From: Acidimicrobiaceae bacterium
Lineage (GTDB): Bacteria; Actinomycetota; Acidimicrobiia; Acidimicrobiales; RAAP-2
DNA length: 7,111 nt
Reading direction: 5' to 3'
Assembly: GCA_003135595.1 (NCBI GenBank)
Contig: PLCI01000047.1
Location: forward strand, 1 to 7,111
Below, piece after piece: positions 1 to 5,643 of the stretch; position 1 is the stretch's first letter; each line of letters starts with the position of its first letter. Below the pieces are notes generated by a model. The model ran no database searches and was not told the DNA's origin. It worked only from the letters and a program-made list of their open reading frames with translations. The translations under genes were made by a program, and so were the position numbers.

Positions 1-756
1 CCCAACATCTTCGAGTGCTGGTCCGAGGGGACCGCGACGTTCATGGTGAACGGCGACCGCTGCACGAGGGCGTGCGGCTTCTGCCTCGTCGACACGCGCA
101 GGCCCCTCGCCATCGATGAGACCGAGCCCGAGCGCGTCGCCGCGGCGGTCGAGCAGCTCGGCCTCACCCACGCGGTCATCACCTGTGTGGCGCGCGACGA
201 CCTCGATGACGGCGGAGCGGGGCCTATCGCCAGCTGCGTGTCGGCGATCCGTGTGCGCAGCCCGGACTGCGTCGTCGAGGTGCTCACGTCGGACCTCAAA
301 GGCGACAAGGAGTCGCTCGCGACGCTGCTCGCCGCGCGACCCGACGTGCTCAACCACAATGTCGAGACGGTGCCGCGCCTGCAGCGCGCGGTGCGACCCT
401 CGGCGGGCTACGCGAGGAGCCTGACGGTCCTCGCGCGCGCCGCCGAGCAGGGGTTCGTGGTCAAGTCCGGGCTCATGGTCGGGCTGGGCGAGACCTTCGA
501 CGAGGTCGTGGCCACCCTCGCGGACCTCGCCGCAGTGGGCGTGCGCACCGCGACGATTGGCCAGTACCTGCGACCGACCGCGTCGCACCTCCCGGTCGCG
601 CGCTACTGGGCGCCCGAGGAGTTCGAGGCCCTGGCTGTGGCCGGGACCGCGCTCGGCCTCGCGCACGTCCAGGCCTCCCCGCTCACGAGGTCGAGCTACC
701 ACGCACGCGACGCGCACGCGGCCTCGGTGCCCGTCGCGCTCCGCACGGGCAGGTAG
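1..756 (+). CDS. lipA: Lipoyl synthase LipA (5' end outside the window)
   Basis: Radical-SAM enzyme that inserts two sulfur atoms into protein-bound octanoyl groups to make the lipoyl cofactor of pyruvate and 2-oxoglutarate dehydrogenases and the glycine cleavage H protein; cytoplasmic. The frame is open from base 1 and starts with PNIFECW, whose Cys (16-18) is the last ligand of the auxiliary cluster motif CX4CX5C; the other two Cys lie upstream of the window. The radical-SAM CX3CX2C motif is at Cys codons 61, 73 and 82 (CTRACGFC). Further family blocks are LNHNVETVPRL, KSGLMVGLGET, TIGQYLRPT and the C-terminal RSSY (688-699), whose serine ligates the auxiliary cluster in known structures. 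About 251 residues are present, so roughly 50-60 N-terminal residues are missing compared with usual LipA. The usual SVDRDDL reads CVARDDL here. The stop TAG at 754-756 is 2 nt before the likely start of the next gene, suggesting cotranscription. Identity is nearly certain. Confidence 0.97.
   Translation, partial: PNIFECWSEGTATFMVNGDRCTRACGFCLVDTRRPLAIDETEPERVAAAVEQLGLTHAVITCVARDDLDDGGAGPIASCVSAIRVRSPDCVVEVLTSDLKGDKESLATLLAARPDVLNHNVETVPRLQRAVRPSAGYARSLTVLARAAEQGFVVKSGLMVGLGETFDEVVATLADLAAVGVRTATIGQYLRPTASHLPVARYWAPEEFEALAVAGTALGLAHVQASPLTRSSYHARDAHAASVPVALRTGR
750..753 (+). promoter_or_regulatory. Possible ribosome binding site for the exported protein gene
   Basis: CAGG inside the last codons of lipA lies 5 nt before CTG at 759, a normal Shine-Dalgarno spacing, and would couple translation to lipA termination. 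The match is short. The alternative GTG at 792 has only GGGG at 786-789, 2 nt upstream, which is too close. It is therefore weak support for the CTG start. Confidence 0.35.
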
Positions 757-758
757 CG

Positions 759-842
759 CTGCACGCACGTCGCGCCGTCGCGATCGGGGCCGTGGCTGTC
801 GCGGCCTGCCTCGGCTCGGTCGTGCCCGCAGCCCTCGCGGCC
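759..842 (+). other. Signal peptide coding segment of the exported protein
   Basis: It encodes residues 1-28 if CTG 759 is the start. HARR is followed by an Ala/Val-rich core (AVAIGAVAVAACLGSVV), then PAALAAG. An AXA-type cleavage site falls after Ala27 or Ala28. With GTG 792 as the start only the second half of this segment would be made, without its positive charges. Confidence 0.6.
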
Positions 843-1520
843 GGCCCGACCGGGGACAAGGCGACGATCGCGCTGGTGCGCGCCATCGCGTCGAACATGA
901 ACACGCGGCCTGGGATCGAGATCGTGCAGTCCGGCTACATGACCGAGTCGAGCCACGTGGGCACGCCCAATTCGTTCTCGTACCGCTGGGGCTTCGGTGG
1001 CGTGCCGAGCGGCTCGGTGCGCGCCACCGAGACGATCACCTACGTCCAGCTGCACGGACGGGTCCTGTGGCTGACCGACGTGCTGCGCCCGGCGCCCTGC
1101 CCCAAGGGCCAGACGTGCCCGCCGGGTCCCTCGATCGCGCCGATCGAGCTGTTCGTGACGACCGCCGCCGCGTTCGCCGGCGTCGTGGACAAGCCGCACG
1201 GCGTCGTCGGCTGCTTCGAGCACGAGTCGTTCAAGAGCGTCCCGTACCGGGCGGGCCAGCCGTGGTGGAGCGCCGTCGGGGACTACCGGCCGAAGGTCAC
1301 CCGTGGCAACCAGACGCTCGTGACGGACACCTACGCGTGGGCCGACGGCCAGCACGTCATCGAGATCGACTCGATCAACGACAAGGCGAGGCTCTTCGGC
1401 GCGTCGGTGTTCCACGTCGCGCGCGGCGCGAGCGCGACGGAGATCGGGTTCAGCTTCTCTCAGCGCGACACGGTGCTGTCGAGGTCCCCGGGCGCGCCGC
1501 GCGTCACGCGCTGCAAGTAG
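759..1520 (+). CDS. Predicted exported protein of unknown family
   Basis: I do not recognise the family. Read from CTG 759 the product is 253 aa and opens with a classic signal peptide: a charged segment HARR (residues 2-5), a hydrophobic core to about residue 24, and ALA|AG near residues 25-29 as a signal peptidase I site. The first standard start in this frame is GTG 792 (242 aa), but that removes both arginines and leaves an uncharged, truncated leader, so I prefer CTG; the frame stays open upstream without another ATG, GTG or TTG nearby. VAAC at residues 14-17 loosely resembles a lipobox, but the hydrophobic stretch continues past it. The mature part has four Cys (114, 120, 152, 252), which fits two disulfides outside the membrane, and alternating polar/hydrophobic segments suggesting beta structure. 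There is no further membrane segment. It is probably cotranscribed with lipA and convergent with metH. The reading frame is well supported; function is unknown. Confidence 0.72.
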   Translation: MHARRAVAIGAVAVAACLGSVVPAALAAGPTGDKATIALVRAIASNMNTRPGIEIVQSGYMTESSHVGTPNSFSYRWGFGGVPSGSVRATETITYVQLHGRVLWLTDVLRPAPCPKGQTCPPGPSIAPIELFVTTAAAFAGVVDKPHGVVGCFEHESFKSVPYRAGQPWWSAVGDYRPKVTRGNQTLVTDTYAWADGQHVIEIDSINDKARLFGASVFHVARGASATEIGFSFSQRDTVLSRSPGAPRVTRCK

Positions 1521-1541
1521 GCATAGCCGCTCGCGGTCCCG

Positions 1542-4500
1542 TCACGCCACGAAGTACTTGGCCTGCGGATGGTGGCAGACGATCGCGTCGGTCGTCTGCT
1601 CGGGGTGCAGCTGGAAGCCCTCGGACACGGTCACGCCGATGCGGTCCGCCTCGAGGAGCCTCGCGACCTTCTCGTTGTCGGTGAGGTCCGGGCACGCGGG
1701 GTAGCCCCAGGAGTAGCGGCCGCCGCGGTACTGCTGACGGAAGAGGCCCTGGACGGTTGGGCCGTCCTCGCCGTCGAACCCGAGCTCGACGCGGATGCGG
1801 TGGTGCCACAGCTCGGCGAGGGCCTCGGCCATCTCCACGCCCAGGCCGTGCAGCCGCACGTACTCGCCGTAGCGGTCCTCGCTGAAGAGCTCCTGGGCCC
1901 GCGCCGACACCCTCGGGCCCATCGTGACGAGCATGAACGACGCGTAGTCGCGGTCAGGCGACTCGATGGGACGGAAGAAGTCCGCGATGCACAGCCACGG
2001 CTCCTCGTGCTGGCGAGGGAACGTGAACCGCGTGCGCTCGGTGCTGCGGCTGTCGTCGGTGAACACGACCAGGTCGCTGCCGTCCGCGGCGACCGGCAGG
2101 TGGCCCCAGACGACCTGGGGCACCAGCAGCTCGCCGGCGACGGCGACGTCGAGCTCCTGGCGCAGCACCGCTCGGACGCGGTCCTTGAAGGCGGGGTCGT
2201 CCTCGCCTGCCTCGGGCCGGTAGCCCCACTGGTTGCGGAAGAGCGCCGTGAGGTTGAGGTACCGGGCGATCTCCTCGATCGCCATGCCCTTGGCGACGCG
2301 CGTGCCGACGAACGGCGGCGTGAAGAGGGGGTTGTCGTCGGTGACGTCGGGCGAGCGACGGGGGAGCCCGTCAGGCGCGGGCGGGGCCACGTCGCGCGCG
2401 CGGCGCGGGACGCGGCGCTCGGAGATCTCGCGGCCGAACGTCGGGTCCTCCTGGCCCGAGGCGCGCAGCTCGGCGAGCCGGTTCATCACGCCCAGCCCCT
2501 CGAAGGCGTCCTTGCCGTAGAAGACACGCCCGTCGTGGCCCTCACGCAGCTCGCGCTCGACGTACGTGCGCGTGAGCGCCGCGCCACCGAGCAGGACCGG
2601 GACCGACGAGTACCCGAGATCACGTATGACCGACAGGTTCTCGCGCATGATCAGCGTGGACTTGACGAGCAGGCCGCTCATCCCGAGCGCGTCGGCCTTG
2701 TGCTCCTCGACCGCGGCGAGCATCTCGTTGATGCCGACCTTGATGCCGAGGTTGACGACGTCGAAGCCGTTGTTGGTGAGGATGATGTCGACGAGGTTCT
2801 TGCCGATGTCGTGGACGTCGCCCTTCACCGTCGCGAGCACGATCGTGCCCTTGCCACGCGCGTCGGTGCGCTCCATGTGCGGCTCGAGGTGCGAGACGGC
2901 CTGCTTCATGGTCTCGGCGCTCTGGAGCACGAACGGCAGCTGCATCTCGCCGGACGCGAAGAGCTCGCCAACCTCGCGCATCCCCTCCAGCAGGTAGTCG
3001 TTCACGATCTCGAGGGGCGCGAGCCCCTCTTGCATCGCCGCGTCGAGGTCGTCGGTGAGCCCCGTGCGGTTGCCGTCCACGATGCGCTTGGAGAGCCGCT
3101 CGCGCACCGGCAGGTCGCTGAGATCGTCGATGGTGTCGTCGTGAAGGCTGACCCCGTCGAAGATCCGCAGCAGCTCGCTCAGCGGGTCGTAGCCCTCGCG
3201 CCGTCGGTCATAGACGAGGTCCAGGCTCGCCTCCCGGGCGGCAGGGTCGATGCGCGCGAGCGGGAGGATCTTGGACGCGTGGACGATGGCCGCGTGGAGC
3301 CCCGCGGTGGCGCACTCGTGGAGGAACACCGAGTTGAGCACCTGGCGCGCGGCGGGCGACAGCCCGAACGAGACGTTCGACAGCCCGACGATCGTGTGCA
3401 CGCCGGGCAGTTCGGCGGGGATCCGCCGGATCGCCTCGATCGTCTCGATGCCGTCGCGCCTCGAGTCCTCGAGCCCCGTCGAGAGCGGCAGCACGAGGGG
3501 GTCGATGAAGACGTCCTCGGGCGACAGGCCGTACCGGTCGACGGCGAGGTCAACGATCTTCTTCGCGGCTGACAGCTTCCAGTCCGCGGTCCTCGCCTGG
3601 CCCTCCTCGTCGATGCACGTCGCCACGACCGCCGCGCCGAACTCCCTTGCGAGCGAGAGGAAGGCGTCGAGGCGCGTGCCCGGCCCGTCGCCCTCCTCGA
3701 GGTTCACGCTGTTGAGCAGCGCGCGACCGCCGATCCACGACAGCGCGGTGCGCGCGACGGGCGCCTCGGTGGTGTCGACCATGAGGGGCGCGGAGGACTG
3801 GGTCGCGAGGCGCGCCATGAGCGCGCCCATGTCGGCGACGCCGTCGGCACCCGTGTAGTCCACGCAGACATCGAGGATGTGCGCGCCCTCTTTGATCTGG
3901 TCGCGCGCCATCGCGACGCAGGTGTCCCACTCCTCTCGGAGCATGGCCTCGCGGAACTTCTTGGAGCCGTTCGCGTTCGTCCGCTCGCCGACGAGCAGGA
4001 CGCTCAGGTCCTGGCGGAACGGCACCGACGAGTAGATCGATGCCGCGGCAGGCTCGAGCGTCGGGTTCCGTGCCGCTGGCGTCGACCCGCGAACCGACTC
4101 GACGACCGCGGCGAGGTGCGCGGGCGTGGTCCCACAGCAGCCCCCGACCGCTCGGGTCCCGAACTCGGTCACGAACCTCGTGAGGTGGTCCGCGAGCTCC
4201 CCGGGCGACAGGTCGTAGTGCATTTTGCCGTCGACGACCGAAGGCAGGCCGGCGTTCGGCAGGCAGCTGAGCGGCAGCGGGCACGCGTCGGCGAGATAGC
4301 GCAGGGGCTCGTACATCTCGACGGGGCCGGTCGCGCAGTTGAGGCCGAGCACGTCGATCCCGACGGGGACGAGCGACGTGATCGCCGCGGCGATCTCGGT
4401 GCCGGGCAGCATCCTGCCGGTCAGCTCGATCGTCACCTGGGCCTGGACGGGCACGCGCCGACCGTGCCGGCGCATCGCGCGATGCGCCGCGCTGATCGCG

Positions 4501-5048
4501 GCCTTCGCGCCCAGGAGGTCGTACATCGTCTCGACGATGAGCAGGTCCACGCCGCCTTCGAGCAGCCCGAGGGCGAGCTCCTCGTAGGAGGCGCTCAGGT
4601 CGTGGTAGCTGATCTGGCCGAGCGAGGGGAACTTGGTCCCCGGGCCAATCGAGCCCGCGACCCAACGTGGCGACGTCGGCGTCGCGAACTCGTCGGCCAC
4701 GCGACGGGCGATCCGCGCACTGCGCTCGGCGAGCTCGAGGGCGCGGTCGGCGATGCCGTACTCGGCGAGCACGACGGAGAAGGCGCCGAACGAGTTCGTC
4801 TCGACGACGTCGACGCCGACGTCGAGGAACGAGCGGTGCAGCTGCTCGACGACGTCGGGGCGGGTCGCACAGAGCACCTCGTTGCAGCCCTCGAGCACCG
4901 ACGAGCCGAAGTCGTCGACCGAGAGATCGGCGAGCTGGAGATTCGTGCCGGTGGCGCCGTCGAAGACGACGAGCCCGCGCTCGAGCGCGATGAGGTACGA
5001 CGCGTCGTCAGCGCGCATCCGCAGCGGCTCGTGCGCAGCAACTGTCAT
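1542..5048 (-). CDS. metH: Cobalamin-dependent methionine synthase MetH
   Basis: Transfers the methyl group of 5-methyltetrahydrofolate to homocysteine via methylcobalamin, giving methionine and tetrahydrofolate; cytoplasmic. All modules are present in order in 1168 aa (E. coli MetH is 1227). The homocysteine domain (about 15-325) has FDGATGT and the zinc ligands Cys238 (GLNC), Cys304 and Cys305 (VGGCCGT). The folate/pterin domain (about 345-620) opens with LLVGERTNANGSKKF. The cobalamin cap (about 645-730) has FVLQSAETMKQAV. The cobalamin domain (about 731-865) has GDVHDIG with axial-ligand His746, Ser791 in GMSGLL, and LLGGAAL. The reactivation domain (about 905-1168) has DFFRP and RYSWGYPACPDL (1111-1122), the form seen in Thermus-type MetH. 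An Arg/Pro-rich linker (873-900) joins the last two. ATG at 5048 has a good Shine-Dalgarno and conserved sequence begins soon after it. It diverges from a cobalamin adenosyltransferase gene and converges with the exported protein gene. No key residue appears lost. Confidence 0.98.
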   Translation of the reverse strand: MTVAAHEPLRMRADDASYLIALERGLVVFDGATGTNLQLADLSVDDFGSSVLEGCNEVLCATRPDVVEQLHRSFLDVGVDVVETNSFGAFSVVLAEYGIADRALELAERSARIARRVADEFATPTSPRWVAGSIGPGTKFPSLGQISYHDLSASYEELALGLLEGGVDLLIVETMYDLLGAKAAISAAHRAMRRHGRRVPVQAQVTIELTGRMLPGTEIAAAITSLVPVGIDVLGLNCATGPVEMYEPLRYLADACPLPLSCLPNAGLPSVVDGKMHYDLSPGELADHLTRFVTEFGTRAVGGCCGTTPAHLAAVVESVRGSTPAARNPTLEPAAASIYSSVPFRQDLSVLLVGERTNANGSKKFREAMLREEWDTCVAMARDQIKEGAHILDVCVDYTGADGVADMGALMARLATQSSAPLMVDTTEAPVARTALSWIGGRALLNSVNLEEGDGPGTRLDAFLSLAREFGAAVVATCIDEEGQARTADWKLSAAKKIVDLAVDRYGLSPEDVFIDPLVLPLSTGLEDSRRDGIETIEAIRRIPAELPGVHTIVGLSNVSFGLSPAARQVLNSVFLHECATAGLHAAIVHASKILPLARIDPAAREASLDLVYDRRREGYDPLSELLRIFDGVSLHDDTIDDLSDLPVRERLSKRIVDGNRTGLTDDLDAAMQEGLAPLEIVNDYLLEGMREVGELFASGEMQLPFVLQSAETMKQAVSHLEPHMERTDARGKGTIVLATVKGDVHDIGKNLVDIILTNNGFDVVNLGIKVGINEMLAAVEEHKADALGMSGLLVKSTLIMRENLSVIRDLGYSSVPVLLGGAALTRTYVERELREGHDGRVFYGKDAFEGLGVMNRLAELRASGQEDPTFGREISERRVPRRARDVAPPAPDGLPRRSPDVTDDNPLFTPPFVGTRVAKGMAIEEIARYLNLTALFRNQWGYRPEAGEDDPAFKDRVRAVLRQELDVAVAGELLVPQVVWGHLPVAADGSDLVVFTDDSRSTERTRFTFPRQHEEPWLCIADFFRPIESPDRDYASFMLVTMGPRVSARAQELFSEDRYGEYVRLHGLGVEMAEALAELWHHRIRVELGFDGEDGPTVQGLFRQQYRGGRYSWGYPACPDLTDNEKVARLLEADRIGVTVSEGFQLHPEQTTDAIVCHHPQAKYFVA

Positions 5049-5053
5049 GTGGG

Positions 5054-5058
5054 CCTCA
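5054..5058 (-). promoter_or_regulatory. Ribosome binding site of metH
   Basis: The minus strand reads TGAGG, then CCCAC, then ATG. This is a 5-nt spacer and a good Shine-Dalgarno match. It supports ATG 5048-5046 as the metH start and implies that the metH transcript has a leader, so its promoter should lie at or inside the start of the divergent gene. Confidence 0.7.
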
Positions 5059-5079
5059 GGCTACCGGGGCACCCACAAG

Positions 5080-5085
5080 TAGCAT
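5080..5085 (+). promoter_or_regulatory. Predicted -10 box for leaderless transcription of the adenosyltransferase gene
   Basis: TAGCAT fits the actinobacterial -10 consensus TANNNT. Its last T is 6 nt before GTG 5092, so with the usual position of that T at -7, transcription would start exactly on the G of GTG. No Shine-Dalgarno is visible before this GTG, as expected for a leaderless mRNA. No TTGACA-like -35 is seen at 16-18 bp, which is common for such promoters. The call rests on spacing and consensus only. Confidence 0.5.
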
Positions 5086-5091
5086 CTCGGC

Positions 5092-5643
5092 GTGCGCATC
5101 TACACCAGGGCCGGTGACGATGGCACCACGGGTCTGTACTTCGGCGGCCGAGTCCGCAAGGACGATCCCGCGATCGAGCTGAACGGTGCCGTGGACGAGG
5201 CGCAGGCCGTGATCGGGCTGGCGCGATCCGCGATGTCGAGGGGCGGCGAACTCGACACACTGCTGGTCGCGATCGAGCGCGACCTGTGGGTGCTCATGGC
5301 CGAGGTCGCGACCTCGTCGGACAACCGGCGCAAGCTCGTGGCCGGCAAGTCCCTCGTGACCGAGGACATGGTGACGCGCCTGGAGCACGAGATCGACGCG
5401 CTCGCCGATCGCACCGATCTGCCCAAGGACTTCGTCGTGCCTGGCGAGGACGCCGCCGCCGCGACGCTCGACGTGGCTCGCACGGTGGTCCGCCGCGCCG
5501 AGCGCCTGACGGTCTCGATTCCGGTGGCCGGCTCGTTCGTGGCCACCTACCTCAATCGCCTGAGCGACCTGCTGTGGGCCGCCGCGAGATTCAAGGAGGG
5601 CGACGTGCACCGAAGCGCGAAGAGCGTGGAGGTCGACCGGTGA
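5092..5643 (+). CDS. PduO-type cob(I)alamin adenosyltransferase
   Basis: Transfers the 5'-deoxyadenosyl group of ATP to cob(I)alamin (or a corrinoid precursor), giving adenosylcobalamin or its precursor; cytoplasmic, usually a trimer of helical bundles. At 183 aa it has normal length. The N-terminal ATP motif is YTRAGDDGTTGL (residues 4-15), followed by Arg20 and Lys23. GAVDEAQAVIGLAR (32-45) carries Asp35; FVVPGED (114-120) has a Phe placed like the one that displaces the lower cobalamin ligand in Lactobacillus PduO; DVARTVVRRAER (127-138) has the conserved arginines, Arg130 and Arg134; YLNRLSDLLW (153-162) is the C-terminal signature. GTG 5092 is chosen because the ATP motif follows after three residues. 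There is no Shine-Dalgarno, but a -10 box is placed for a leaderless start. It diverges from metH over 43 bp and overlaps pepA by 4 bp. DEAQA replaces the DELNS-like form of other branches. Family call is firm; whether it serves de novo synthesis or salvage is open. Confidence 0.95.
   Translation: MRIYTRAGDDGTTGLYFGGRVRKDDPAIELNGAVDEAQAVIGLARSAMSRGGELDTLLVAIERDLWVLMAEVATSSDNRRKLVAGKSLVTEDMVTRLEHEIDALADRTDLPKDFVVPGEDAAAATLDVARTVVRRAERLTVSIPVAGSFVATYLNRLSDLLWAAARFKEGDVHRSAKSVEVDR
5628..5632 (+). promoter_or_regulatory. Ribosome binding site of pepA
   Basis: GGAGG within the last codons of the adenosyltransferase gene lies 7 nt before GTG 5640. This strong match decides the pepA start. The next in-frame GTG, at 5649, would be 16 nt away. 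Confidence 0.75.

Noticed and set aside
786..794. GTG 792 as start of the exported protein gene
   Set aside because: Possible and the standard call, but GGGG is only 2 nt upstream and the resulting leader has no positive charge. Kept as the alternative to CTG 759.
1499..1511. Inverted repeat GCGCG-TCA-CGCGC as terminator of the exported protein gene
   Set aside because: A 5-bp stem inside the last codons with no T-run after it; such short palindromes are expected by chance at this GC content.
557..1684. 375-codon plus-strand frame overlapping lipA, the exported protein gene and the metH end
   Set aside because: Very Arg-rich, spans three better supported genes and has no domain.
1569..3572. 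667-codon open frame on the plus strand opposite metH
   Set aside because: The minus strand encodes an intact, motif-complete MetH. The plus frame is a GC-rich shadow, full of Arg, Ala, Val, Asp and Glu, with no recognisable domain.
5058..5063. TAGCCT on the minus strand as a -10 box for metH
   Set aside because: It fits TANNNT, but its start site would fall about 3 nt before the ATG and leave the good Shine-Dalgarno out of the mRNA. The two signals conflict, and the Shine-Dalgarno is the stronger one.
5049..5091. Cobalamin riboswitch in front of metH or the adenosyltransferase gene
   Set aside because: Looked for because both products use B12. A cobalamin riboswitch needs around 200 nt and the gap is 43 bp, with no B12-box-like sequence.
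3879..5117. 412-codon open frame on the plus strand opposite the metH 5' half, running through the metH start
   Set aside because: Same shadow composition. It also runs into the adenosyltransferase start in another frame.
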